NCBI GenBank assembly: GCA_963760935.1 | Contig: CAVXFB010000006.1 | Coordinates: forward strand, 682,001 to 746,000 | DNA: 64,000 bases | Direction of reading: 5' to 3' | Source of the DNA: CAVXFB01 sp963760935 | Lineage (GTDB): Bacteria; Planctomycetota; Planctomycetia; Pirellulales; Thermoguttaceae | In this document: positions 30,858 to 40,026 of the stretch, one piece after another | How positions within the stretch are numbered: position 1 is the stretch's first letter | How the letters are laid out: each line of letters opens with the position of its first letter | Notes under the pieces: generated by a model | Databases searched by the model: none | The model's input: the letters and a program-made list of their open reading frames with translations, nothing else | What the model was told of the DNA's origin: nothing | Translations under genes and position numbers: made by a program

Positions 30858-31814
30858 TTACCGACGCGGCTCGCCTCTTGCCGAAGTGGCCGCCAGCCGG
30901 ATTCGCTGCGAAAAGTCCGACTCGTCGCGATAGAGATATGCGGCGTAGTTGACCCGGGCACGTAAACGCGTTTCTTCGAACGAACCGTGCCGCTCGATGA
31001 GCCCCAGGTCGTAGGCCAGATGGTCAGAGTAGCCGGGCAAGAGGACCCGATAGTCGTAGGGCACTTTGTCGGGCATTAGGTGGTTGATATGGCTGCGGAT
31101 ATTCGTGGTGCAGTTGTTCGTAAGCGTGTCGTAGAACTCGGGCTCTTTGGCCAGTTTGTTGACACGCTGCATGACATCGAGAAACAGTTTGCGCGATTGC
31201 TTGGGCGTGGCGGTCGAGCGATGCACGTAGACGTCGCAGAGATCGCAGTTGACCCGCCGCTGAATCACATCGTGCTCGCTGGCCACAACGTAAATCAACT
31301 CGTATTGCTGAAGGAATCCTTTGTATGGGCTGTACTCCTCGCCTCGTTCCTTGCGAATTTCGACCGAGACGGCCAGATAGTCTTTGCCATCGAAGCCAAA
31401 GCTGAGCATCGTGTGGCCTAGGCTTGGCGTTTCGTTGAACGGCACCACGATAAAATCGACCGAAGTCAGCTTGTCCAGATCGAACGTTCTGTCGTAATAC
31501 GCCACAGTGAAGTCATCGAGGCTTCGCCAGCGGCAATCGCGAATGTTGTGGACGGCGACCTGCTTGCCGCGGATGTCGGCATAAGCCAGCACGGCCTGTT
31601 CGGGCGTCCAATCGCGGTTATTCGAGGGCGTCAGCGACTTGACCAGGTCGCCGTTCAGCTTGAGTGTGGGAAACATCGCATCGCCCGACTTCGCCGTTTC
31701 CACGGCCGTCGGCGTCGCCTGACAGCCGCTGGCGAAAGCGGCGACGATGACGAGAATTACCCACCGATTCCGATCGCGAATCGTACGGCGTCGGTGCTTG
31801 GAATTGTCTGGCAT
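30858..31814 (-). CDS. DUF4105 (Lnb N-terminal periplasmic domain) lipoprotein
   Basis: ATG 31814 is preferred to 31880 because it places a lipoprotein signal directly at the start (WVILVIVAAFASGCQATP). The product is about 318 residues. The body has the DUF4105 pattern: FTVAYYDRTFDLDKL, then GHTMLSFGF, ending in YDTLTNNCTTNIRSHINHL with the conserved Asn-Cys-Thr. The His/Cys arrangement resembles a papain-like (NlpC-type) amidase or protease fold, but activity is only inferred. The protein is probably anchored on the periplasmic side. No co-transcribed partner is visible. Confidence 0.75.
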   Translation of the reverse strand: MPDNSKHRRRTIRDRNRWVILVIVAAFASGCQATPTAVETAKSGDAMFPTLKLNGDLVKSLTPSNNRDWTPEQAVLAYADIRGKQVAVHNIRDCRWRSLDDFTVAYYDRTFDLDKLTSVDFIVVPFNETPSLGHTMLSFGFDGKDYLAVSVEIRKERGEEYSPYKGFLQQYELIYVVASEHDVIQRRVNCDLCDVYVHRSTATPKQSRKLFLDVMQRVNKLAKEPEFYDTLTNNCTTNIRSHINHLMPDKVPYDYRVLLPGYSDHLAYDLGLIERHGSFEETRLRARVNYAAYLYRDESDFSQRIRLAATSARGEPRR

Positions 31815-32298
31815 TCGAGTGCAGCGTTCAGGGAAAGCCGAGACACTGACAACGGCATAAGGCACGACAATCTGTGACAAGAACGAGCGGTATTACCCGG
31901 AACGGCCGTTTTTCGCAAGACGAAACTTGTCGGAGTCGTTACGTGGTGTGAGCGTCTTGATCGTGGGTGGGAAATTCACGGGGTTCCCGGAAGGCGGCGG
32001 TCCCAGATTTTTTTCTAGCCCAGGCGTTTTACGCCCCGGTGCGGAGGCGATGGTGGAGTTGTCAGGCCCGTTTTACGGGCCTCCTGCAACAGCCGAGGGA
32101 CGGATGCCCGTAGAACGGGCGTGACTGGAAGATGAACATCGTCCGTTCGCCTTACCAGGCGAAAAACGCCTGGGCTAGAGAAAATGCCCCAGACTCCCGG
32201 GTCTTTCAGAAATCCACCTACAAACTTGACGCCCACACCCGACATCGCAATCAAACCGGCCTATGCTCGCCGCGGAAGTCTGGGTAGAATTGGCAACT
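31815..32298. repeat. Intergenic region with large inverted-repeat element (arms 32011-32036 / 32155-32184)
   Basis: The left arm (TTTTCTAGCCCAGGCGTTTT) and right arm (AAAACGCCTGGGCTAGAGAA on the same strand) are inverted with few mismatches, about 120 bases apart. Each arm also has its own GGCG/CGCC hairpin. Between them are smaller palindromes GGCCCGTTTTACGGGCC (about 32065-32081) and GCCCGTAGAACGGGC (about 32106-32120), which repeat the same logic. There is no ORF. It looks like a MITE or REP-type element upstream of aroC. Confidence 0.6.
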
Positions 32299-33444
32299 AT
32301 GCTACGCTATTACACCGCCGGCGAGTCGCACGGCAAAGCTTTGATGGCCTTCGTCGACGGGTTTCCCGCCGGTGTCGAACTCAATACGCAATCGATCGAC
32401 GCCGAACTCCATCGGCGGCAGGGCGGCTATGGCCGGGGCGGCCGGCAGAAACTCGAAACCGACGACGTCGACATCCTGAGCGGCATCTGGCGCGGTCGGT
32501 CGATCGGCAGCCCAATCGCCCTGTTGGTGCCGAATAAGGATTACAAGATCGAGCAGATGGACGATTTGCCGCGTCCTCGGCCGGGACACGGCGATCTGAG
32601 CGGTTCGATCAAGTATCTCGGCTCGATTCGCGGCGTGCTGGAACGGGCCAGCGCCCGGGAAACGACCGTTCGCGTGGCCGCCGGCGCACTGGCCAAGCAA
32701 CTGCTAGCGCCGTTTGGCATCGTCGCGTTTGGGTACGTGGTGCAAGTTGGTCCGGTCGCCGTCGCCCCAAAACCGGGCACGCTTGACGAACAGCTTGCCC
32801 TGCGCGATCGCAGCGAGTTATATACGCTGAATCCGGACCAGGACGCGGAACTGAAGAAACTTATCGACGAAGCGGCCAAGCAGGGGAACACGTTGGGGGG
32901 CGTCGTCGAGGTTCGCGTCGAAGGGGTTCCCTTTGGCCTCGGCTCGCACACGCAATGGGACAAGAAGCTCGACGGCCTTCTGGCGCAGGCCGTGATGTCG
33001 GTGCAGGCCATCAAAGGGGTCGAGATTGGTATGGGCTTCGAGGCCTCGCGGCATTTCGGCTCGGACGTCCACGATCCGATCTGCTACGACCCGGCCTTGG
33101 TCGATACGCCGTCGCTGGGCTTCACGCGGCCCCGCAACAACGCCGGCGGTTTGGAAGCCGGCATGACCAACACACAGCCGATCGTGATCCGCGCAGCGAA
33201 AAAGCCTATCAGCACGCTTGCCCGACCGCTGGAATCGTTGAACATGCAAACGAAGCAGCCAGAGAAGGCGTCGTACGAGCGGAGCGACATATGCGCCATT
33301 GCGGCGGCAAGCTGCATTATTGAAAACGTCGTGGCCTTCGAGATTGCCCGGGCGATGGTCGTTAAGTTCGGCGGTGACAGCCTCACCGAGATGCAGGCAC
33401 GCTGGAAACTGTTTCACGACTTGGCGAAGGAGAAACTCCGCTAG
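32299..33444 (+). CDS. aroC: Chorismate synthase
   Basis: The enzyme converts 5-enolpyruvylshikimate-3-phosphate to chorismate with reduced FMN and completes the shikimate pathway in the cytoplasm. ATG 32299 is chosen because MLRYYTAGESHGKALMAFVD is the family N-terminus. The protein is about 381 residues, normal for AroC. Signatures are GESHGKAL (signature 1), GYGRGGRQKLETDDVDILSG, RASARETTVRVAAGALAKQL and SKRxD-equivalent SYERSDICAIAAAS near the C-terminus. It follows an inverted-repeat element and precedes a GxxExxY gene. No other aro gene is near. Confidence 0.95.
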   Translation: MLRYYTAGESHGKALMAFVDGFPAGVELNTQSIDAELHRRQGGYGRGGRQKLETDDVDILSGIWRGRSIGSPIALLVPNKDYKIEQMDDLPRPRPGHGDLSGSIKYLGSIRGVLERASARETTVRVAAGALAKQLLAPFGIVAFGYVVQVGPVAVAPKPGTLDEQLALRDRSELYTLNPDQDAELKKLIDEAAKQGNTLGGVVEVRVEGVPFGLGSHTQWDKKLDGLLAQAVMSVQAIKGVEIGMGFEASRHFGSDVHDPICYDPALVDTPSLGFTRPRNNAGGLEAGMTNTQPIVIRAAKKPISTLARPLESLNMQTKQPEKASYERSDICAIAAASCIIENVVAFEIARAMVVKFGGDSLTEMQARWKLFHDLAKEKLR

Positions 33445-33889
33445 AAAATACCACGGAGACGGAATCATTGATGGATAAGCTTCGACACAGGGAGCTGACC
33501 GAAGCTATCATTGGCGCAGCAATTGAGGTTCATAAAGAACTTGGCCCAGGCTTGATGGAGTCGGCATACGAAGAGTGTCTTTGTCATGAGTTGAGTGTTC
33601 GTGGCTTAAAGTTTCAACGGCAGGTCGCCCTGCCGGTTCGCTACAAGAAAGTGAAGCTGGACTGCGGCTATCGAATCGACGTTGTGGTGGAGAATACCGC
33701 CGTTCTGGAACTCAAGGCCGTGGAAGCGCTACAGCCGGTACACGAAGCCCAACTCATCACATACTTGAAGCTCAGCAGGATGCCTGTCGGTCTGTTAATC
33801 AACTTCAACGTCCCTGTCCTCAAGAACGGAATTGTTCGCAGGGTCAACTAGTCGCCCCTCCGTGTCCTCCGTGTCTCGGTGGTATTTCC
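33444..33889. repeat. Inverted repeat flanking the GxxExxY gene
   Basis: GAAAATACCACGGAGACGGA at 33444-33463 is mirrored by the reverse complement of 33869-33889 (GAAATACCACCGAGACACGGA) with two small differences. The arms lie immediately before the start and after the stop of the enclosed 127-residue ORF, so gene plus arms form a compact cassette of about 446 bases. Confidence 0.55.
33471..33851 (+). CDS. GxxExxY protein (PDDEXK-type)
   Basis: The protein has about 126 residues. ATG 33471 begins MDKLRHRELTEAIIGAAIEV. The name-giving motif is GPGLMESAYEECLCHELSVRG, the G-L-M-E-S-A-Y core. The PDDEXK-like catalytic residues are visible as the Asp in YRIDVVVEN and the E-x-K in AVLELKAVEAL, followed by YLKLSRMPVGLLINFNV. 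The family is widespread and often found near mobile sequences, and no cellular role is established. It lies between inverted repeats, apart from the aroC and lptD neighbours. Confidence 0.85.
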   Translation: MDKLRHRELTEAIIGAAIEVHKELGPGLMESAYEECLCHELSVRGLKFQRQVALPVRYKKVKLDCGYRIDVVVENTAVLELKAVEALQPVHEAQLITYLKLSRMPVGLLINFNVPVLKNGIVRRVN

Positions 33890-33908
33890 CGTCCAGCAGT
33901 GAACAAGG

Positions 33909-35234
33909 ATGTTCCGACTTCACGATACGACCCGCCGCTGGGTTTGCCGTATCGCCTTTCTGTCGTTGGGCGTGATGCCAACGCTACTGATTGGCGGTTG
34001 GTGCTGGAGTCGGCATTGGCCGAGCTACGTGGAGGCGAACGCCCGGCTACTCGGCCGCCAACTGGGCCTTGATGCAAAGCTGGGTGGTTTTCGGAATCTG
34101 CGGCCGGGCGTGTGTCTCTACGAACAATTGGAGCTATTCGATCCGGAGACTCGCGAGCCAATTCTGCGTTGCCGCCGGCTTGAAGTTGCCCGACAAGCGA
34201 CGGGCACTCGGGATCGAACCGTGCTGGTGATCACGGCCTCGCAACTTGAGCTGGAGGCTGCGTCGCTGGGCCGTATTTGGCAGTGCCTTCAATACGCCAT
34301 GGAAGGCCTGGGCGGCCCGCTGGAGAGCGACCTGCAATTCTCGGCCGCCGATCTCACGTTGCGGGCGAGCACGTCTCAGACTTTGACAGACGTTAGCGGC
34401 GGCATGAAGCATTTGCCGGGCGGCATGCACGCCCAACTCGAGTTTCGCCTCGCGGGCGTCGACACGCCCGGCCCGGCGAGAATCCGTCTGGTGCGCAATC
34501 GCGAGATCTCGCCGCCGGCCAGCGGCTTCGAGCTATACACGGGCGGTGGCGAACTGCCCTGCAACGTGTTGGCGATGGGATTGAAAGAATTGAAGCCGCT
34601 GGGGTCACGGTGCCGCTTTCGCGGCTATATCTGGGCCAATGAGACGCCCGATGGATGGCAGGGCGAGGTCACCGGCCAACTGGTGGATTTGGACCTCGGC
34701 GCGCTGGTGAGCGACTATTTTCCACACAAACTTTCGGGCATCGGCGAGGCTACGATTCAATCGGCCCGATTCCACCGCGGCCGGCTCGAAGACGCCAGTG
34801 CAACGCTCTTGGTAGGACCGGGCACGATTGAGCGATCGCTTGTTGCCGCAGCCATCGATCGTTTGGGGCTGGTTTCGCTCGGTCTCACGGCTGGCTGGTC
34901 CCGCGATGCCCGAGAGCTGCTGCCGTATGACAAATTGGCGCTGTCGGCAATGCTCGACCCGAGCGGCCTACGGCTGTCCGGGCGTTGCGACACGGCGGGC
35001 ACTATCCTGAGCTATCGCGGCAACCGCCTTCTTGGCGAGCCGGCCGGCCAAGTCGTGCCGGTCGTCGCGTTGGTGCAGACGCTCGTGCCGCATAGCATGC
35101 TTCAGGTGCCGGCCAGCCGACAGACCGATTGGCTGCTCCGTCACCTGCCATTGCCGACGGCAATGCCTGCGCCCGGCGCCGATACGGCGCCGCCCTACGC
35201 ACGTCTGCACCTCGGCGAAACGCTCCAGCGCTAG
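33909..35234 (+). CDS. Membrane-anchored AsmA-like protein
   Basis: The protein has 441 residues. One N-terminal TM helix (IAFLSLGVMPTLLIGGW, about residues 16-34) is followed by a long periplasmic region of beta-rich segments with repeated L-E-L/L-x-G spacing (LGLDAKLGGFRNLRPGVCLY; FSAADLTLRASTSQTLTDVS; LTAGWSRDARELLPYDKLAL). This pattern resembles AsmA/DUF3971-type lipid-transfer proteins, but I cannot name the domain with certainty. It is the gene before lptD on the same strand, about 270 bases apart, which supports a role in outer-membrane lipid transport. Confidence 0.65.
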   Translation: MFRLHDTTRRWVCRIAFLSLGVMPTLLIGGWCWSRHWPSYVEANARLLGRQLGLDAKLGGFRNLRPGVCLYEQLELFDPETREPILRCRRLEVARQATGTRDRTVLVITASQLELEAASLGRIWQCLQYAMEGLGGPLESDLQFSAADLTLRASTSQTLTDVSGGMKHLPGGMHAQLEFRLAGVDTPGPARIRLVRNREISPPASGFELYTGGGELPCNVLAMGLKELKPLGSRCRFRGYIWANETPDGWQGEVTGQLVDLDLGALVSDYFPHKLSGIGEATIQSARFHRGRLEDASATLLVGPGTIERSLVAAAIDRLGLVSLGLTAGWSRDARELLPYDKLALSAMLDPSGLRLSGRCDTAGTILSYRGNRLLGEPAGQVVPVVALVQTLVPHSMLQVPASRQTDWLLRHLPLPTAMPAPGADTAPPYARLHLGETLQR

Positions 35235-35506
35235 GTCCTCGGCGCAATGGGCCCGAGGCACGCGCGGCGCAACCTGCTGCTGCACAGAAGGTTACGGCGC
35301 AGAATATCCGCACCAACCCGCCTTGATCCGTCGGGCATGTATACATATAATCCCGCCGCCAGGAGTTTGGCGTTTTGCGCCTAACGACTTTTCTCGCTTA
35401 ATTTTGCGACTCGGAGCCGGGCTGCCGAAGCGGCACCGCCCGGTGGAGCAAGGATGCTATTCTGCTAAGACGACTCGGCCAAGGATGGGCCCGAATTGGT
35501 CGCGCA

Positions 35507-38500
35507 GTGCCAATGGTGCGCGCGTGCGGAGAAACCGCGCACCGCAAGAAGATCGATTTGCGGTTCTTCTTGCTCCTTGCGTTTCTCGTTTCTCCGGCTG
35601 CCGCCGAGGTGCAACTTCCGGAGCTTAATCCGGCCGAGCCGATCGCCATCACGGCCGAGGCCGGTAATCGATGGCAGTTGGGCGCATACGAGGTGTGGGT
35701 GCTGCGTGGCAATTGCACGATCCAGCAGGGCCAGGGTTTTGCGCGGCCGAGAGGCCGTCTTGTGGATCGACCGTGCCCAGGCTGGCGACACGCGGCCGAA
35801 TAAGATCATCACCTACCTGGAAGGCGATGTGGAAGTCGCGGTCGATCGTCGGCCGGGTGCGCCGCGCGTGACCGATCGCGCATGGCTAGGCCGTTTTTTC
35901 AGCAGCGCCGGCGTCGACGTGCGAACGTCGGCTATGGCCGGCAAGCCGGACGCGTTGCCCGAGATTTATTGGCGCGGCATGGAACGGCGAGCGCCTGAGT
36001 CGGCGGAAAACGGTCTGGCACACACTCCCCGTCAGACGTCCGATGCCACGGCTGGTATTTTCGGCAGAGCCGCGAACACGGTTGGACAAGCCAACCGTGG
36101 CGCCCGCACGATCAGTCCACTCACGGCACCCGATGCACGGGTGCAACAGGCGCAATTCGCGCGCCGGCGCCTGGCGTCGATCCGGCTCCCATGCCGATGC
36201 CCATGCCGGCTCCGACGGCTACAGGGGCCCCCGCCACACCAGTCGCACCGCAAGCCGGCATGGCGATTCCGGCCGGCGCTCGCCGGGTGCGCGTCTATCC
36301 GCGCAGCGACGTGCCGGTTCAGGCCTCGTGGTCGCGCGATCCGGCCACAAATCAGTGGGTAGCCGTGGTCGATTCCGGCGCCAACGTCATTGTCGACGTG
36401 AATGAGCAAGTGCCCGGTATCGGACATGTGAGCACGATCGACATTGCCACCGATCGGCTGGTGATTTGGACTTCGGGGCTGAAGGAGTCGGAAGTGGCCT
36501 CGGGCCGCATGGTGCAAGACGAGCGGACGCAACTCGAGTTTTACATGGAGGGGAACATCGTCTTCCGGCAAGGCGATCGCACGATCTACGCCGACCGGAT
36601 GTACTATGATGTGCCGAACAACGTGGGCACCGTGCTGAATGCCGACGTGCTGACGCCCGTGCCTAAGTACGCCGGAAAACTGCGACTGCATGCGGATGTC
36701 CTGCGGCAGACGGCCCGGGATCGATACCTTGCGCAGAACGCATTTATTACCTCCAGCCGCTTGGGCGAGCCGACCTATCGACTTCAATCGGGCGAAGTCT
36801 ATTTTGAGGACATCCAGAAGCCGTTGGTCGACGCGGTCACGGGCCAGCCGCTGGTCGATCCGAATGGTCAGCCGATTGTCGATCACGAGAAGCTGGCGAC
36901 GGCCAGTAATAATTTGCTCTTTTTAGGCCCCGTGCCAATCTTCTACTGGCCGGTCATCGCCACCGACCTGAACGAGCCGACGTACTACATCCGCCGCGCG
37001 CGGCTGCGGCAGGACAACGTCTATGGCACGCAGGTATTGACCAATTGGAACGGCTACCAACTGCTAGGCATCCGGGACAAGCCGGCCGGCACCGACCTCG
37101 ACATCACTCTCGATTACCTGGGCCTGCGCGGTTTCGGGTATGGGGGCACATTCGCCTACGACCGTCCCGAGTTGTTTGGCATTCCCGGCCACGTAGGCGG
37201 CCTGCTGGACTACTGGGGCATTCAAGACCACGGCACCGACAATCTCGGCCAGGGGCGATCGGATGTGCCGCCCGAGGCATCCTATCGATTCCGCCTCTTC
37301 GGCCAGCACCGCCAACTGCTCCCCTACGATCTGCAAGTCAGCGCCGAGTTGGGATGGATCAGCGACCGCAACTTCCTGGAAGAGTACTACAAGCGCGAAT
37401 GGGACGAGCTGAAAGATGAGACAACCGGCGTGGAGTTGAAGCAGTTCCTCGGCAATAGCACGTGGAGCCTGTCGGCTGACGTGCGGCTGAACGATTTCTT
37501 CACGCAGACCGAGTGGCTTCCGCGGGCCGACCATTTCTGGCTCGGCCAGTCGGTGTTCGACTCCCTGACGTGGTACGAGCATTCGACGGCCGCTTACGCG
37601 AGGTTTCAACACACGAGCATTCCGGAAAATGTCTCGGTGGGGCCTGTCGTCGGGGCCGCCGGGCCGTTCAACTACCTGCCGTGGGAACAATACGACGTGC
37701 AAGGCGAGCGGTTCACGACGCGGCAAGAGTTGGATTGGCCATTCCAGTTGGGCGCCGTCAAGCTGGTGCCTTATGCTCTCGGCGAAGCGGCCCATTGGGG
37801 CGCGGACCAGGCCGGCGACCCGTTGAACCGCCTGTACGGACAGGCCGGCGTGCGGGCGAGTCTGCCCATGTGGTCGGTGGATCCGACGGCAGACAACGAC
37901 CTGCTCAACGTTCACGGCATCGCACATAAGGTGGTTTTTGACGTCGAATTTTCCTACGCCCAAGCTAACCAGAACCTGCAAGACTTGCCGTTATATGATC
38001 CGCTGGACGACGACTCGATCGAGGCCTTTCGCCGCCGGTTCATGACCACGACGTTCGGCGTTCCCTCGATGATCACCGTGCCGCCGGGTGCGCCGCCGGG
38101 GTCGATCTTGATCCCGCCCCAGTTCGACGAGCGGCTTTATGCACTGCGCAGTGGTATGCAAAGCTGGGTTACTTCGCCGAGCACGGAAGTGGCCGACGAT
38201 CTGACCTTGGTTCGCTTGGGAGCACACCAGCGGTGGCAGACGAAGCGCGGTCCGGTCGACAATCGGCGGATCCTCGACTGGATCACCATGGATACGAATG
38301 TGACGATCTTCCCCGACCCAAACAGGGACAATTTTGGACAGACCGTCGGCCTGTTGGATTACGATTTTAGCTGGCACGTGGGCGACCGGTTGACGCTAGT
38401 GAGCAATGGCATCTTCGATTTCTTCAACCAGGGCCAGACGATCGTCAGCGTCGGCGGATTTCTCACCCGCCCGCCACGCGGCAGCCTGTACGCCGGCTTC

Positions 38501-38806
38501 CGAATCCTTGACGGACCGATCCATAGCGACGTCCTCTCGTTGTCCTATTCCTATTGGATGAGTCCGAAGTGGATTTCGACGTTCGGCACGTCGATCGATT
38601 TCGGGCAGCAGGGCAACATCGGCCAGAACTTCAGCATTACGCGTGTGGGCGAGTCGTTCCTGATTAGCGCCGGCTTCAATGTCGACGCCGCGCGGAACAG
38701 CGTTGGCGCGATCCTGATGGTCGAGCCCCGCTTCCTGCCAAAGAATCGCTTGAGCAACATTGCCGGGGCCGAGATTCCCCCGGCGGGGGCGACTGGGCTA
38801 GAATAG
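35507..38806 (+). CDS. lptD: LPS-assembly protein LptD/OstA-like (two compensating frameshifts)
   Basis: The protein should insert lipopolysaccharide-type glycolipid in the outer membrane. The start (GTG 35507 or ATG 35513) gives a signal peptide (DLRFFLLLAFLVSPAAA). The frame shifts at about 35745, runs in a second frame (ITYLEGDVEVAVDRR) to about 36100-36190, then returns to the first frame to the stop at 38806, a net change of zero. Next are a Pro/Met-rich linker (PMPMPMPAPTATGAP) and an OstA-like jellyroll segment: MEGNIVFRQGDRTIYADRMY, then VGTVLNADVLTPVPKY. A long beta-barrel follows with many Trp/Tyr strands (LDITLDYLGLRGFGYGGTFA; WHVGDRLTLVSNGIFDFF). The total is about 1100 residues, longer than the enterobacterial protein. 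Confidence 0.8.
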
Positions 38807-38897
38807 CTGGGAGCGGGGATTGTCGATTGATAGTCGACTGCAAAGACAATACGCTGCCAGCAAACAACCATCGTCCATCCGTCCTCGATAATTCACT

Positions 38898-39281
38898 ATG
38901 CCCCGCGACATCATCCACCGCTCTTGGACGCGCAAGTTCCGCGATGCGTTTCGCGGAATGAAGGAAGGGGTGCGCGGGCAGAGCAGCTTCTTGGTGCACT
39001 TCAGCGTCGCGACGCTGGTGATCGTCGCGGGAGCGCTACTCGGTTTGAGCCTCATCGAATGGTGCATTTTGCTGCTGTGTATCGCGGGCGTACTGGTGGC
39101 CGAATTGTTCAACAGCGCCCTGGAATCGATGGCCAAGGCCATTACCGGTCAGAGTGATCCGCACCTTGGCAACTCGTTGGACATCGGCAGCGCGGCCGTA
39201 TTGCTGGCGTCGCTCGGCGCGTCGATCGTCGGGGCCAGCATCTTTGTCCACCGACTGGGGATTCTGCTCGGCTGGTGGTGA
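38898..39281 (+). CDS. dgkA: Diacylglycerol/undecaprenol kinase
   Basis: The protein has 127 residues, the usual DgkA length. It has the amphipathic N-terminal helix (RKFRDAFRGMKEGVRGQSSF), three TM helices and the signature EWCILLLCIAGVLVAELFNS followed by ALESMAK. The conserved Glu and Asn of ExxNSAxE are present. Family members phosphorylate diacylglycerol or, in many bacteria, undecaprenol in the inner membrane. It follows the lptD gene by about 90 bases on the same strand, so it may share its envelope-related transcription. Confidence 0.9.
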   Translation: MPRDIIHRSWTRKFRDAFRGMKEGVRGQSSFLVHFSVATLVIVAGALLGLSLIEWCILLLCIAGVLVAELFNSALESMAKAITGQSDPHLGNSLDIGSAAVLLASLGASIVGASIFVHRLGILLGWW

Positions 39282-39410
39282 GCGCGGCGTGGCTGCTTTG
39301 TCGCCGGCCGATTCTGCGGTATGACCGGCCCCCGAACCTCGTGCCGCCGCCCCTTGTCCAATCAGCTTGCGGGGGGTATTATGGCAGTTTCGTATATTCC
39401 GGAGGGTGTC

Positions 39411-39896
39411 ATGCGTCATGTGCTGTCGGCATTGGTCCAGAACGTGCCCGGCGTGTTGTCCCACATTTCGGGGATGCTCGCCTCGCGCGGCTACAACATC
39501 GACAGTCTGGCCGTCGGCGAAACCGAGGACACCCGCCTGTCGCGCATGACCTTCGTGGTCGTGGGCGACGACAGCGTGTTGGATCAGGTCCGCAAGCAGT
39601 TGGAGAAGATCGTTACGGTCGTCCGCGTCGACGACATCAGCGCCGCCGATCACGTGGAACGCGATTTGATGCTGATCAAGGTTTCGACCGCCAGCGGTCG
39701 GCGGAGTGATATCTGCGAGTTGGCGGAGATCTTTCGCGGCCGCATCGTCGACGTTGCGCCCGACATGGTGATGATCGAAATCTCGGGCGAAGAGGGAAAG
39801 ATCGAGGCGTTCATCGAAATGGTGCGCCCCTTCGGAATTATCGAATTAGTCCGCACCGGGCGCATTGCCATGGTGCGCGGAAGAAATAGCGGCTAG
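39411..39896 (+). CDS. ilvN: Acetolactate synthase small (regulatory) subunit
   Basis: ATG 39411 is chosen over 39321 and 39381. GGAGG lies five bases upstream, and the product of 161 residues then starts MRHVLSALVQNVPGVLSHIS, the family N-terminus. The ACT domain (residues about 1-75) contains GVLSHISGMLASRGYNIDSL. The C-terminal ALS_ss_C domain includes ICELAEIFRGRIVDV. It activates the catalytic subunit and confers valine feedback inhibition in branched-chain amino-acid synthesis. The large-subunit gene is not in the window. ilvC follows on the same strand 130 bases downstream. Confidence 0.93.
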   Translation: MRHVLSALVQNVPGVLSHISGMLASRGYNIDSLAVGETEDTRLSRMTFVVVGDDSVLDQVRKQLEKIVTVVRVDDISAADHVERDLMLIKVSTASGRRSDICELAEIFRGRIVDVAPDMVMIEISGEEGKIEAFIEMVRPFGIIELVRTGRIAMVRGRNSG

Positions 39897-40026
39897 CGCG
39901 AAGTGGCTAGCGACGAGTGGTTAGCGGCTATCGATTGTCGCCGATTACGTCCCACTCCTTGCTGTCCATTCTCGGCTCGCCACCAACAACCGGCCACGCA
40001 ACACTAACCCTAACCACTAGACTGCC
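39897..40026. repeat. Spacer with GTGGCTAGCG / CTAACCACTAG words
   Basis: The spacer between ilvN and ilvC begins AGTGGCTAGCGACGAGTGG and ends CCCTAACCACTAG (40008-40020), the reverse complement of a word at 6749-6761. The ends are loosely inverted relative to each other. It may form an mRNA hairpin between the two ilv genes. Confidence 0.45.

Noticed and set aside
37064..37981. 305-residue minus-strand open frame
   Set aside because: It is antisense to the LptD barrel, with no recognisable motif.
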